Positions 32,824 through 43,267 of a stretch of 64,000 nucleotides of DNA are shown here, in pieces (position 1 is the first letter of the stretch; each line of letters opens with the position of its first letter). The stretch is from Pythium myriotylum (lineage: Eukaryota; Oomycota; Peronosporomycetes; Pythiales; Pythiaceae): contig JALJCQ010000018.1 in assembly GCA_023091665.1 (NCBI GenBank), forward strand, positions 930,001 to 994,000, in the 5' to 3' direction. The notes under the pieces are model-generated. The model had not been told where the DNA came from, made no database searches, and saw nothing but the letters and a program-made list of their open reading frames with translations. The translations under genes and the position numbers were made by a program.

Positions 32824-32828
32824 GCGTA
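32824..32828. repeat. GypsyA target-site duplication, right
   Basis: GCGTA, the partner of 25,660-25,664. Removing the element and one copy restores the intron start GTGCGTATCTC. Confidence 0.95.
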
Positions 32829-32898
32829 TCTCAAATCTGGTTGTTGTGCACGAGGACTGACTTCAACATGGTACAGTTCCTGGTTCAGTTATATCTAG

Positions 32899-32939
32899 CA
32901 CGAGAGAAGAAGAGGGTGTCACGACAAGCAACGAGACAG
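32899..32939 (+). CDS. MULE gene, predicted exon 3
   Basis: A 41-nt exon bounded by TATATCTAG and GTGAGT. It joins in phase to exon 2 and encodes AREKKRVSRQATRQ, a very basic peptide. It and its upstream intron resemble exon 4 and intron 3 as a tandem duplicate. Confidence 0.4.
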
Positions 32940-33034
32940 GTGAGTTGAACCAACCCCGATTATTGTGCGTTGGGGCTGACTTTAGCATGGGATAATTGCA
33001 CCGACTACTAATTCAAATCTGTATGCCCCGACAG

Positions 33035-33088
33035 GACAAGATTCCCGCACGACAAGCATCGATAATGTCCCCGACGATATTCGCTGCG
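33035..33088 (+). CDS. MULE gene, predicted exon 4
   Basis: A 54-nt exon after an intron with CTAAT and CCCCGACAG and before GTAAGG. It encodes DKIPARQASIMSPTIFAA in phase with its neighbours. The next small exon ends at 33,210 (CCTG|GTGAG) and may start at 33,153 or 33,180; both keep the frame. Confidence 0.4.
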
Positions 33089-33253
33089 GTAAGGTTCTTG
33101 CTGAAAATGGTCGGCGTGTGGTGCACTCAACGCTATCGCAGTATCAGATCAGTGCCAACCATCAGCGATCTCCAATAAGTTACCTACCTGCACGACTTCA
33201 GACAATCCTGGTGAGATACTAATTAATCCCATGACATTTGCTTGTGTTTGTAG

Positions 33254-33735
33254 CTAACGTTGCAATTGATCATGAAGATATTGTCTATGTTAGTGACCAC
33301 TCTGTCTATGACCTTACAGAATCTCCGGTCATAGACGTCTCTTCACCCGATCCCCCATCGTGGCCGTCATCTTTAGTAGTGTTGGCTGACGATGGGGAGG
33401 ATTCCACTGCTTGCGTGGGTGAAGGGGATGATCTAGATGAAGAGGGGCGGCGCAACGACGAGAGTGCTGATGACGTCGTTGATGAGGTGCAAGAAGAGGA
33501 CTTTGAAGACTACGGAAGTGACGAGGGTGTGGATGATGAGGGCACAAGAGACGTCGACCTCAACTACTATCCCTACGATGCTATTGTCGATTGGAGAGCT
33601 ACTGACCGTGGGGTCGAAGCTCTTGTGCGCTGGCCTGACTCCTGGGTCAGGATGTCCGATTTTCGTGTCGAAACACCGGAACAACAGCGTCGAAACAGAC
33701 AAGCACGATGGGAGCGACGCCAACAATTTAAATAG
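33254..33735 (+). CDS. MULE gene, predicted last exon with chromo-like end
   Basis: The exon starts after a good acceptor (CTTGTGTTTGTAG, with CTAAT 20-odd bases upstream) and runs 160 codons to a TAG. It holds a very acidic stretch (EGDDLDEEGRR to DEVQEEDFEDYGSDEG) followed by a short segment DAIVDWRATDRGVEALVRWP, then DSWV, which resembles the core of a chromodomain (hydrophobic-hydrophobic-D-x-R ... LV-x-W-P-x-x-W). The similarity is by eye and weak. With exon 1 this would give a transposase carrying a putative chromatin-reading tail. The same frame is also open slightly upstream of the acceptor, so a separate gene cannot be excluded. Confidence 0.5.
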
Positions 33736-34583
33736 AGTTTATGGTTTTCCTCTTATGAATATGCTGGTTGTATCTCGCCGCTGATTTCCTTCGATGCATA
33801 AGACATACAGTTAATTAATAGAGTAAATGATTTACCCCTCATGAATACTCTGTCTTGAACTCACCTCGATGGATTTTCTTCGATAGGGACGGCATTGACA
33901 ATTGTACGCCAATGGACGAAAGTCACACGGCATACAAGTCACACGCAGTCACAGAAGGGACTAACGTCACCTACTGGACACCCCCTCGTCAAGCGACAGT
34001 CACACGGAGGGAAAAGGTCACCTCGTGGACACTCGAGTGGCGCGCGACTGTGTCTTGGCATTGTGATCTGTTGCCTAAATAAACGCGTCAGTATCTGTCG
34101 AATATGTGCGCAGGCTAAGTGGTGAACGGGATAGTTGGATTGAATACACTACTTGTTTGCATGAGGCAACCTGTTCCAGTTCAAGAGATTTTTTTCAAAT
34201 GACCATTTGTCGACATCATAAACACTTACTTGTGGCAATAGTGGAGCACAAACTTGCTTGAAATGGCGTTTGCGGGCCTGCATGCAGCAAAATACGGGAA
34301 CAGCGAGGATGTATGGTATGGTCGTCGGGGGAGGGGAGCGATATGGCGACTTAGGTCCGTGAAGAGGGGAGGCGCGGGCCCAGCATGAGGAGAGACAGAG
34401 GGGGCGCTCTGCTTCCGACCACGGCTCGCTTGTAAGTGGAGTGGTCGAGAGTGAAAGAGTTCACTCCACCCAGCGTTGAGCGTGGTGGATGTCTCATGCT
34501 CTCTCCCGCGCGCTCGCATGGTCTCTCCCGTCCACGTTATGTCCACACTCTCGTCACACGCGGACTCGTCTTTCCACTGATAC
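33736..34583. other. Non-coding flank between MULE gene and CopiaA block
   Basis: No gene seen. It has an AATAAA word at about 34,078 that could serve as polyadenylation signal for the MULE gene. Open frames on both strands lack recognisable domains. The CopiaA block starts at 34,584. Confidence 0.4.
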
Positions 34584-34942
34584 TGTTGGAAGGTCGCTTG
34601 GTTGGTGGGATGCAAAATGCAAAGTGAATTGATCGGGACTTAGTTCGCTACTGCTACCTCTAAGCCGTCTGTGTGTGTCCTACGCTACCATAATCAAATG
34701 TATGTCCTACCTATCGTAAACATATGCAAACATAAACTGACTTCGTGGATACTTCAACGAAGTCGATGGGTGGCACTGGATTCAAACCAGAACCAGACGG
34801 AGAATCTTCCACATGTCGAATCTTCCACATGTCGAATCTTTCACGGAGAATCTTCTGCAGGAGAATCTTCTACAGCCGAGCTTCAACTGCCGAGCTTCAA
34901 CTGGAATGATGACGCTGGGTTCGAGGCGCATCATCTTCAACA
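34584..34942 (-). repeat. CopiaA copy 1, 3' LTR
   Basis: TGTTGGAAGG...TTCAACA on the plus strand. It contains two copies of a 16-bp unit GAAGATTCGACATGTG (read in element sense) and a hairpin with arms GACTTCGT and ACGAAGTC around a 10-nt loop, a candidate for RNA processing or termination. The Gag-Pol frame ends inside it. Confidence 0.95.
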
Positions 34943-37900
34943 CTCCCCCTCGACTCGACTGCGTCTTGAACACCAAGCTTGGTGCGGAGCACGTCGAACT
35001 GGACAGTGGGGATCGGCTTGGTCATGATGTCGGCAAGCATGTCTTGGGTCGGGCAATACTGCAGACACACTTGACCGTCCTCGACCTTCTCACGAACGAA
35101 GTGGTAGCGAATGTCGATGTGCTTGGTGCGCTTGTGGAACTCGGGGTTCTTGGCCAACGCGATGGCACCTTGGTTGTCTTCGTACACCGTGAGCGCTTGG
35201 TCGCTTGCAACTTCGCCGAGTTCGCACAGGAACGCCTTGAGCCACACGGCTTCTTGGATCGCCTCCGATAGAGCCATGTACTCTGCTTCGGTCGAGGAGA
35301 GGGCGACAGTTCGCTGCTTCTTGCTGCGCCAGCTGATGCATCCGCCGTTGAGCATGAACACGTAGCCGCTGGTGCTTCGACGTGACTCGATGTCGCCAGC
35401 CCAGTCGGCGTCGGAGTAGCCGACCAGTCTTCCGTCGTTCGATGCCGAGAACTGCAGGCCGTAGGTCGGAGTCGCTTGCAGATACCGGAGCACACGCTTG
35501 AGAGCTTGCCAATGTGTTGGACACGGGTCCGCGGCGAACTGGCTGAGTGTGCCGACTGCCGCTGCGAGGTCTGGTCGAGTGCCGACCATGAGGTACATGA
35601 GTGCACCGACTGCACTTCGGTACGGCACGTTCTTCATGGTGTCTTCGTGCTTGCAACCACCTTCGCACATGGCCTTGGTCAGCTTCAGTACGGGGTCTTG
35701 AGGGGTCCTCACTGGTTTGCAGTCTTGCATGCCGAACTTGGTCAGGATCGACTGCAGGAACTTGGTCTGCCGCATGGTCACGTCGCCGGACTTGGGGTCT
35801 TGATCAACTTCCATGCCGAGGCAGTACTTGAGTTCGCCGAGGTCGGACATCTCGAAGCGTTCGCTGAGTGCACGCTTGGTCGCCGTGAGCAACTCGAGGC
35901 TGTTGCAGGCGAGGATGAGGTCGTCGACGTAGATCACCACGAAGATCATCGCTGAGCCGCTCCGCTTGACGTACACGCAGTGGTCCATCTCGCACTTGGT
36001 GAAGCCGACCTTGCGCATGAAGGCGTCGATGGTCTGGTTCCACATGCGGGGCGACTGCTTGAGACCGTAGAGCGAGCGCTTGAGCTTGCACACGTAGTCG
36101 GGGTGGCGCTGGTCGACGAAGCCTTCGGGCTGCTTCATGTAGATTTCTTCGTCGAGGTTGCCGTTCAGGAACGCCGTCTTGACATCCATCTGATGGATCA
36201 TGAGCTTGTGTCGAGCGGCGATGCTGAGGATGGTGCGGATCGACGTGAACTTGGCGACGGGTGCGAATGTCTCTTCGAAGTCGATGCCGTACTTCTGCAG
36301 GAACCCCTTGGCAACGAGTCGAGCCTTGTACCGCTCGACGAGTCCTTCGGCGGTTTCCTTGACCTTGAACACCCACTTGCTGGTGATGGCCTTGCGTCCG
36401 GCTGGCAAAGGGACTAGGTCCCATGTCTCGTTCTTCTTGAGCGACTCAAGCTCGGAGTCGCAAGCTTCCTTCCAGTTGCTGGCGTCGTCGGATTCCATCG
36501 CCGACTTGAACGATGTCGGCAACTCTCCCCCTGAATTCACGACGAGAGCAAACGCTTCGAGATCGTAATCTTGGTCTTCTCCCCCTTGTTCTTGCACGTC
36601 TTCGCCTTCTTCGTCTTCATCTTCTACGCCTTCCTCTTCGATCGACGTGAGCAGTGCAGACAGATCTTCGAGCGATGTCCTTGGACCTTGCGTGGGTGGT
36701 GGAGTCGCACCACTTGTGCGACCAACCCGTCCGTAGCGCTTCTCAACTGGCGGTTCAGCCAGGTTCTCGAGCGAGTGCGTGCGAGAGTGGCGCTTGGACC
36801 CTGGTGCGTAGTCGACATTCGGCTGCTGGGCCGATGCTGGTGCTGCTGGACGCTGCGACCGCTGGCCCTGTTGCCACTCCGGTCGCTCGTAGCTGCGCTG
36901 ACTTGGTGCTGGTGAGGCTGGCTGCTCACCCATGTCTTCATCATCTTGGTTGTCGGTTGCTTCATCTTGATCTTGATCATCATCCTCGTCGCGGAACTCG
37001 ACGGACTTGCTCCAGGGTTCTTCGCGCTTGCCATCGTCGAATGTGTCTTCCATGAACTGCGCGTCTCGACTGATGACGATCCGACCGGTTGCGATTTCTT
37101 CAAACCGATACGCCTTCTCGTGGTCCGAGTAGCCGAGGAACCGACACAAGATGGCTCGGGCGTCGAACTTCGACCGCTTCTCCTTGGGCACGTGGACGTA
37201 CGCATGGCAGCCGAACACCTTGAAGTTGGCGAGCAAGGGCTTCTTCCCGTACCATTCTTCGTACGGCGACTTGTACAAGTCTTGAGCGCGGGTCGGAAGT
37301 CGGTTGCGAACTTCGACTGCAGTCATGACGGCTTCGCCCCAGTACTCGTCGGACAAGTTGGCATGGTGGAGCTTGCAACGACCACACTCACCGATGGTTC
37401 GGTTCATGCGCTCCGCCACACCGTTCAACTGAGGCGTGTATGGCGGCGTGACATCGTGCTCGATGCCATGCTTGCGACAGAACTTGGCAAGCTTGGCCGA
37501 CTGGTACTCGCCGCCGCCGTCGGTTCGAAGCACCTTGACTCGACGACCGGTTTGGTTCTCGGCCCAGTTGACGAACTCGACGAACTTGTCGTAGACTTCG
37601 TCCTTGGACCGCATCAGGTACAACTTGCACAGTCGAGACTTGTCGTCGGTGAACGTGGCAAAGTACTTCATGCCGCCGAAAGTCGGAGTCTTCATGGGGC
37701 CGGCCACATCGCTGTACACGACGTCAAGCAGATTCGCAGACCGCTTGGTCGTGCCCGACTGGAACTTGACGCGAGTCAGCTTGCCGAGTGCACAGCCTTC
37801 ACAGACCTCCCACTCTTGCACAGACCCGATATCGAGTCCGTCGGCGAGGTCCTTCTTGACGATGGCTTCGAGTCCGCTGAAGCCGATGTGACCGAGTCGG

Positions 37901-39264
37901 AGGTGCCACAGGTACGACTTGGACATGGCGCGACCTCGTCTTGTACTGGCGGCGTGGGCTGCTTCAGTCGACACTGGAGACATGTTGAGCTTGAACAGAC
38001 CCTTGCCGATTCGAGTGCCGATGGTCCGCTTGGCGCCCTTCAGCATGACAAAGCAACCGTCCTTGTCGAACGTCACGGGAGCAACGTCCTCCGTGAATCT
38101 TCCGACCGAGAACAGGTTGCGGCTGAGCTTGGGGATATGCCACACGTTGGTGAGCAAACCCTTCTTGACACCGCTTGGAGTCTTCATCGACATGAGAATG
38201 TCTCCCACGCCAACCGCTTGGACCGTGCCATCATCGGCCAGATGCACGTCGACTGGGTCAATCTTCTTGTAGTTCATCATGAACTGCTTGGTTCGCGACA
38301 TGTGCTGAGTCGCACCCGAGTCGATCAACCACGCCGTGGATTGACTCGACTTGCCTTGGGTCTTCCCGACCGAGAACAGGTACTCGCCGGGGTCTTCATC
38401 TCGCGCAAGGTTGGCTCGCTGGAACCGTTGCCGAGGGTTGCCGTTTCCGTTGCCGTTGCCGCCGGAGTTGCCGTTGCCGTTGCCGTTGTCCTTGACACGC
38501 GAGTGGCACTCCGTGGCCCAATGACCGATCTTGCCGCAGTAGTTGCACGTGCCAGTCTTCTTGACTGCACGGCCCTTGGGCTTCGCGTCACTTGTCATGA
38601 ACGCTTGGCCAAGCGTGACTCCGTCGCCACCTTGCTCCTTGCGCTTCATGTCTTCATGGAGCAGCCGAGACGTCACGAGTTCCCACGTGAGCGCGTCGAC
38701 ACGCGACTCCAACGCCGTGATGAGGAACTGGTACGACTCGCTGAGACTGCCGAGAAGCGTGATCACCAAGTCGTCTTCGCTGACCGGAGCGCCGACTGCG
38801 TCGAGTTGCTCGGCCAGGGTCTTGAGCTTGTTGATGTGCGTGAGCACATCGTCACCTTCTTCCATCATGGTCGTGAAGAAACGACGACGAAGAAAGAGCT
38901 TGTTGGCAAGGCTCTTCTTCTCGAAGTGTTCTTCCAGTCTTGACCATGCATCTTGCGCACCACTCGCCGACCGAACCAGCGGGAGCTGCGAGTCTTCCAT
39001 CGCGAGACAGATCATCGCGAGCGCCTTGCGAGACTTCTTCTTGAAGAGGGCTCGGTCCGCGTCGGTCTGGCACTGCTCGAGTTTGACCTCTCCACAGACA
39101 ACTTCCCAGACGTCGCGTTCTTCGAGCACCATCTGCATCTTGAACTTCCATGTGTGGAAGTTGGTTCCGTCGAACTTGTTGATGCGGGCTGGGGTGGTCG
39201 AATCCATGGCGAAGGCTGGGGAGGCGAAGTCGGTGGAGGCAGAGTCGGCTGGGCTTGGGCTCAT
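34897..39264 (-). CDS. CopiaA Gag-Pol polyprotein, intact
   Basis: One uninterrupted frame of 1,455 residues, as in Ty1/copia elements that fuse Gag and Pol. Order: UBN2-type Gag ([14 protein letters not shown]), CCHC knuckle [14 protein letters not shown] (about 239-252), an Asn-Gly repeat linker, protease [11 protein letters not shown] (about 313), pre-integrase zinc segment ([15 protein letters not shown] ... CEGCALGKL), integrase with Asp in YSDVAGP (about 516), Asp in [10 protein letters not shown] (about 581) and Glu in [10 protein letters not shown] (about 618), an acidic linker, RT ([22 protein letters not shown], catalytic YVDD at about 1,111) and RNase H ([32 protein letters not shown]). 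The start is the ATG at 39,264-39,262, four bases inside the LTR and inside the primer site; upstream frame extension has no ATG. The stop lies in the 3' LTR. Confidence 0.95.
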   Translation of the reverse strand: MSPSPADSASTDFASPAFAMDSTTPARINKFDGTNFHTWKFKMQMVLEERDVWEVVCGEVKLEQCQTDADRALFKKKSRKALAMICLAMEDSQLPLVRSASGAQDAWSRLEEHFEKKSLANKLFLRRRFFTTMMEEGDDVLTHINKLKTLAEQLDAVGAPVSEDDLVITLLGSLSESYQFLITALESRVDALTWELVTSRLLHEDMKRKEQGGDGVTLGQAFMTSDAKPKGRAVKKTGTCNYCGKIGHWATECHSRVKDNGNGNGNSGGNGNGNGNPRQRFQRANLARDEDPGEYLFSVGKTQGKSSQSTAWLIDSGATQHMSRTKQFMMNYKKIDPVDVHLADDGTVQAVGVGDILMSMKTPSGVKKGLLTNVWHIPKLSRNLFSVGRFTEDVAPVTFDKDGCFVMLKGAKRTIGTRIGKGLFKLNMSPVSTEAAHAASTRRGRAMSKSYLWHLRLGHIGFSGLEAIVKKDLADGLDIGSVQEWEVCEGCALGKLTRVKFQSGTTKRSANLLDVVYSDVAGPMKTPTFGGMKYFATFTDDKSRLCKLYLMRSKDEVYDKFVEFVNWAENQTGRRVKVLRTDGGGEYQSAKLAKFCRKHGIEHDVTPPYTPQLNGVAERMNRTIGECGRCKLHHANLSDEYWGEAVMTAVEVRNRLPTRAQDLYKSPYEEWYGKKPLLANFKVFGCHAYVHVPKEKRSKFDARAILCRFLGYSDHEKAYRFEEIATGRIVISRDAQFMEDTFDDGKREEPWSKSVEFRDEDDDQDQDEATDNQDDEDMGEQPASPAPSQRSYERPEWQQGQRSQRPAAPASAQQPNVDYAPGSKRHSRTHSLENLAEPPVEKRYGRVGRTSGATPPPTQGPRTSLEDLSALLTSIEEEGVEDEDEEGEDVQEQGGEDQDYDLEAFALVVNSGGELPTSFKSAMESDDASNWKEACDSELESLKKNETWDLVPLPAGRKAITSKWVFKVKETAEGLVERYKARLVAKGFLQKYGIDFEETFAPVAKFTSIRTILSIAARHKLMIHQMDVKTAFLNGNLDEEIYMKQPEGFVDQRHPDYVCKLKRSLYGLKQSPRMWNQTIDAFMRKVGFTKCEMDHCVYVKRSGSAMIFVVIYVDDLILACNSLELLTATKRALSERFEMSDLGELKYCLGMEVDQDPKSGDVTMRQTKFLQSILTKFGMQDCKPVRTPQDPVLKLTKAMCEGGCKHEDTMKNVPYRSAVGALMYLMVGTRPDLAAAVGTLSQFAADPCPTHWQALKRVLRYLQATPTYGLQFSASNDGRLVGYSDADWAGDIESRRSTSGYVFMLNGGCISWRSKKQRTVALSSTEAEYMALSEAIQEAVWLKAFLCELGEVASDQALTVYEDNQGAIALAKNPEFHKRTKHIDIRYHFVREKVEDGQVCLQYCPTQDMLADIMTKPIPTVQFDVLRTKLGVQDAVESRGSVEDDAPRTQRHHSS
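34943..34956 (-). other. CopiaA polypurine tract
   Basis: Minus-strand GAGTCGAGGGGGAG ends exactly at the 3' LTR start TGTTGAAG. The same junction is present at every CopiaA 3' LTR in the window. Confidence 0.85.
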
Positions 39265-39268
39265 AACC
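39257..39268 (-). other. CopiaA primer-binding site (half-tRNA type)
   Basis: Minus-strand GGTTATGAGCCC directly follows the LTR. Its complement GGGCTCATAACC is the anticodon stem-loop of initiator tRNA-Met (the CAT anticodon is visible), as used by Drosophila copia and yeast Ty5, which prime from a cleaved half tRNA. The ATG of gag lies inside it. Confidence 0.8.
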
Positions 39269-39627
39269 TGTTGGAAGGTCGCTTGGTTGGTGGGATGCAA
39301 AATGCAAAGTGAATTGATCGGGACTTAGTTCGCTACTGCTACCTCTAAGCCGTCTGTGTGTGTCCTACGCTACCATAATCAAATGTATGTCCTACCTATC
39401 GTAAACATATGCAAACATAAACTGACTTCGTGGATACTTCAACGAAGTCGATGGGTGGCACTGGATTCAAACCAGAACCAGACGGAGAATCTTCCACATG
39501 TCGAATCTTCCACATGTCGAATCTTCCACGGAGAATCTTCTGCAGGAGAATCTTCTACAGCCGAGCTTCAACTGCCGAGCTTCAACTGGAATGATGACGC
39601 TGGGTTCGAGGCGCATCATCTTCAACA
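39269..39627 (-). repeat. CopiaA copy 1, 5' LTR
   Basis: 359 bp, one mismatch to the 34,584 copy. Its outer end TTCAACA is joined directly to a sense-strand RNase H fragment, not to unrelated host DNA. Confidence 0.95.
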
Positions 39628-39978
39628 GACCGAAGCAGAGTACATGGCTCTATCGGAAGCGATCCAAGAAGCCGTGTGGCTCAAGGCGTTCCTGTGCGAA
39701 CTCGGCGAAGTTGCAAGCGACCAAGCGCTCACGGTGTACGAAGACAACCAAGGTGCGATCGCGTTGGCCAAGAACCCCGAGTTCCACAAGCGCACCAAGC
39801 ACATCGACATTCGCTACCACTTCGTTCGTGAGAAGGTCGAGGACGGTCAAGTGTGTCTGCAGTATTGCCCGACCCAAGACATGCTTGCCGACATCATGAC
39901 CAAGCCGATCCCCACTGTCCAGTTCGACGTGCTCCGCACCAAGCTTGGTGTTCAAGACGCAGTCGAGTCGAGGGGGAG
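39628..39978 (+). pseudogene. CopiaA RNase H fragment
   Basis: A 351-bp piece from [16 protein letters not shown] to the polypurine tract, in plus orientation. On its left it abuts the outer (U3) end of a minus-strand LTR, on its right it continues normally into a plus-strand 3' LTR. It lacks all catalytic cores except the end of RNase H. Confidence 0.9.
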
Positions 39979-40337
39979 TGTTGAAGATGATGCGCCTCGA
40001 ACCCAGCGTCATCATTCCAGTTGAAGCTCGGCAGTTGAAGCTCGGCTGTAGAAGATTCTCCTGCAGAAGATTCTCCGTGGAAGATTCGACATGTGGAAGA
40101 TTCGACATGTGGAAGATTCTCCGTCTGGTTCTGGTTTGAATCCAGTGCCACCCATCGACTTCGTTGAAGTATCCACGAAGTCAGTCTATGTTTGCATATG
40201 TTTACGATAGGTAGGACATACATTTGATTACGGTAGCGTAGGACACACACAGACGGCTTAGAGGTAGCAGCAGCGAACTAAGTCCCGGTCAATACACTTT
40301 GCATTTTGCATCCCACCAACCAAGCGACCTTCCAACA
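39979..40337 (+). repeat. CopiaA LTR, 359 bp
   Basis: TGTTGAAG...CCAACA. It serves as 3' LTR of the RNase H fragment on the left and as left LTR of the chimeric element on the right. Confidence 0.95.
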
Positions 40338-41632
40338 CGAGCATGTGAAGCGTGCCGGCGAGATGAAGACTGCAGCCACCAAGCTCGACGACCAAGCCAA
40401 GGCGTTTGTGTCGGAGCAAGATACTCGTGTATGCTCGCACTGCGGCAAGACTGGTCACTTAGTTGACCGTTGTTGGGCCAAGAACAAGCAAGAAGGTCGC
40501 AAATTCGGCGGTGGTCGCTTTGGCGGAAAACGCGCGAACCACGTACAACGCGACTATGAAGAAGACGATGACGCCATCGCCTTCGCTGTGTCAATGGAGG
40601 CCAGTATAGCGCCGGACACTTCCATGATTGGGAAGTGGGCGATTGACAGTGGTGCCACGCACCATGTCTGTAACGACCGCTCGATGTTTGCCAGTTTGGC
40701 TGAGGGTGACCACGGTGAACTTGTGGTCGCGGAAGGAACGAAGACCAAGATCCTCGGCGTTGGCACAGTGCACGAGCGCGCTATCATTCACGGCGGACAA
40801 GTTCGTGACCTCGAACTCCGCGACGTATTATACGTACCAGGAATCAAAAAGAACCTGCTTTCAATCCCGCAGATCAACAAGTCAGGCAAGTTTCGCGTTG
40901 TCTTCGAAGGGCCTGCAATGAGCGTATTCGACAAAAGGTCGCGGAAGGTCGTCGCGACTGCTCAACTTGCGTTCGGGTTGTTTTGGCTCCGCTCATTCCC
41001 GCGCGCCACTTCGCCTTCAGCTTTGACAATCTCGGCGGACCGCGCAATCTCGATCCTGCACGAGCGCATGGGTCACGCATCGACTCCGTTGTTGCGCTTG
41101 TTGCTCGACAAGTCAATGGTGAAGGACGCGGATCTGCCTACGAGCACCAAAGCTACACCGATGTGCCAAGGGTGCCAGCAAGGCAAAATGGTCCAGAAGC
41201 CATTCAAGTCCAACACCGAGAAGCGCAAGTTTCAACCGTTCGAACTCATCCATCTCGACCTTTGTGGCCCAATGGAGGTCGACAGCATCGGCGGCAGCAA
41301 GTATTTGCTCCTGATCGTGGACGAATCCAGTGGTTTGATGCACGGTTCATGCATTGCGTCCAAGTCAGACTGCAGTGCACTGATCATCAAATTCATCAAG
41401 CAAGTCAGCAACCAGTTTGATCGCCGTGTCAAGTTTGTACGTCACGACGGAGCCAAGGAATTTGCTACGAGTGCAATCAAGGCGTTCTATGCTGACCAAG
41501 GCATCGAGCAGCAAGTCACTGTGCCATACGCGCACCAAACCAACAGTACGGCCGAGCGCAACATCCGAAGTATCGTCACGATGGGTCGCAGCATGCTCCA
41601 TCATGCTGGTTTGGACAAAATCTTCTGGGCAG
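40338..41632 (+). pseudogene. Second copia family, Gag-PR-IN fragment
   Basis: This fragment belongs to a distinct Ty1/copia family. It starts late in Gag (EHVKRAGEMKTAATKLDDQ), has the CCHC knuckle CSHCGKTGHLVDRC, the protease IDSGATHHVCND, the pre-integrase segment (LHERMGHASTPLLRLL ... CQGCQQGKMVQKPF) and most of the integrase core: Asp in HLDLCGPMEV, Asp in VRHDGAKEFA and Glu in NSTAERNIRSI. It stops at DKIFWA, before RT. The frame is open throughout and continues into the flanking LTR (to 41,793). The missing ends mean it cannot transpose alone. No other copy of this family is visible in the window. Confidence 0.9.
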
Positions 41633-41991
41633 TGTTGAAGATGATGCGCCTCGAACCCAGCGTCATCATTCCAGTTGAAGCTCGGCAGTTGAAGCTCGGC
41701 TGTAGAAGATTCTCCTGCAGAAGATTCTCCGTGGAAGATTCGACATGTGGAAGATTCGACATGTGGAAGATTCTCCGTCTGGTTCTGGTTTGAATCCAGT
41801 GCCACCCATCGACTTCGTTGAAGTATCCACGAAGTCAGTCTATGTTTGCATATGTTTACGATAGGTAGGACATACATTTGATTACGGTAGCGTAGGACAC
41901 ACACAGACGGCTTAGAGGTAGCAGCAGCGAACTAAGTCCCGGTCAATACACTTTGCATTTTGCATCCCACCAACCAAGCGACCTTCCAACA
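41633..41991 (+). repeat. CopiaA LTR, 359 bp
   Basis: Its start abuts integrase sequence of the second copia family (CTGGGCAG|TGTTGAAG). Its end is followed normally by the CopiaA primer site and gag. Confidence 0.95.
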
Positions 41992-43267
41992 GGTTATGAG
42001 CCCAAGCCCAGCCGACTCTGCCTCCACCGACTTCGCCTCCCCAGCCTTCGCCATGGATTCGACCACCCCAGCTCGCATCAACAAGTTCGACGGAACCAAC
42101 TTCCACACATGGAAGTTCAAGATGCAGATGGTGCTCGAAGAACGCGACGTCTGGGAAGTTGTCTGTGGAGAGGTCAAACTCGAGCAGTGCCAGACCGACG
42201 CGGACCGAGCCCTCTTCAAGAAGAAGTCTCGCAAGGCGCTCGCGATGATCTGTCTCGCGATGGAAGACTCGCAGCTCCCGCTGGTTCGGTCGGCGAGTGG
42301 TGCGCAAGATGCATGGTCAAGACTGGAAGAACACTTCGAGAAGAAGAGCCTTGCCAACAAGCTCTTTCTTCGTCGTCGTTTCTTCACGACCATGATGGAA
42401 GAAGGTGACGATGTGCTCACGCACATCAACAAGCTCAAGACCCTGGCCGAGCAACTCGACGCAGTCGGCGCTCCGGTCAGCGAAGACGACTTGGTGATCA
42501 CGCTTCTCGGCAGTCTCAGCGAGTCGTACCAGTTCCTCATCACGGCGTTGGAGTCGCGTGTCGACGCGCTCACGTGGGAACTCGTGACGTCTCGGCTGCT
42601 CCATGAAGACATGAAGCGCAAGGAGCAAGGTGGCGACGGAGTCACGCTTGGCCAAGCGTTCATGACAAGTGACGCGAAGCCCAAGGGCCGTGCAGTCAAG
42701 AAGACTGGCACGTGCAACTACTGCGGCAAGATCGGTCATTGGGCCACGGAGTGCCACTCGCGTGTCAAGGACAACGGCAACGGCAACGGCAACTCCGGCG
42801 GCAACGGCAACGGAAACGGCAACCCTCGGCAACGGTTCCAGCGAGCCAACCTTGCGCGAGATGAAGACCCCGGCGAGTACCTGTTCTCGGTCGGGAAGAC
42901 CCAAGGCAAGTCGAGTCAATCCACGGCGTGGTTGGTCGACTCGGGTGCGACTCAGCACATGTCGCGAACCAAGCAGTTCATGATGAACTACAAGAAGATT
43001 GACCCAGTCGACGTGCATCTGGCCGATGATGGCACGGTCCAAGCAGTTGGCGTGGGAGACATTCTCATGTCGATGAAGACTCCAAGCGGTGTCAAGAAGG
43101 GTTTGCTCACCAACGTGTGGCATATCCCCAAGCTCAGCCGCAACCTGTTCTCGGTCGGAAGATTCACGGAGGACGTTGCTCCCGTGACGTTCGACAAGGA
43201 CGGTTGCTTCGTCGTGCTCAAGGGCGCCAAGTGGACCATCGGCACTCGTATCGGCAAGGGTCTGTTC
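41992..43267 (+). pseudogene. CopiaA gag-protease fragment
   Basis: It begins with the primer site and the gag ATG (41,996) and reads intact Gag, knuckle, Asn-Gly linker and protease ([10 protein letters not shown]) up to GTRIGKGLF. There it is cut by the U5 end of an oppositely oriented LTR (GTCTGTTC|TGTTGGAAGG), so integrase, RT and RNase H are absent. One unusual change is KWTIG where other copies have KRTIG. Confidence 0.9.

Larger units (their letters stand above)
34584..39627 (-). mobile_element. Full-length Ty1/copia element, CopiaA copy 1
   Basis: 5,044 bp with two 359-bp LTRs (39,269-39,627 as 5' LTR, 34,584-34,942 as 3' LTR) that I find to differ at one base, an intact Gag-Pol frame, primer site and polypurine tract. 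It is probably young and possibly autonomous. The flanking 5-mers (GATAC left, GACCG right) do not match; the right flank is itself CopiaA sequence, so that side was rearranged. Confidence 0.95.
39979..41991 (+). mobile_element. Chimeric element: CopiaA LTRs around another copia family
   Basis: Two direct CopiaA LTRs (39,979-40,337 and 41,633-41,991) flank 1,295 bp of a different copia family (40,338-41,632). Both inner junctions are exact at the LTR ends, without CopiaA primer site or polypurine tract inside. Confidence 0.85.

Noticed and set aside
22242..34583. Terminal inverted repeats and 9-bp target duplication of the 22.6-kb MULE
   Set aside because: No long inverted match between the two flanks could be recognised by eye; an alignment of 22,242-22,570 with the reverse complement of 33,736-34,583 would decide.
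34584..34942. Short repeats in the LTRs as a possible CRISPR-like array
   Set aside because: The 16-bp units are directly adjacent without spacers and recur in every LTR. They are a tandem repeat, not an array with unique spacers.
36946..38943. Very long open frames (about 600-670 codons) opposite CopiaA gag-pol, also at 44,824-46,821, 48,703-50,700, 58,800-60,809 and 62,160-63,989
   Set aside because: They mirror the coding strand exactly, have no domain of their own, and follow from the strong C/G bias at third positions and rare use of codons that give antisense stops. Conservation between copies is explained by the sense gene.
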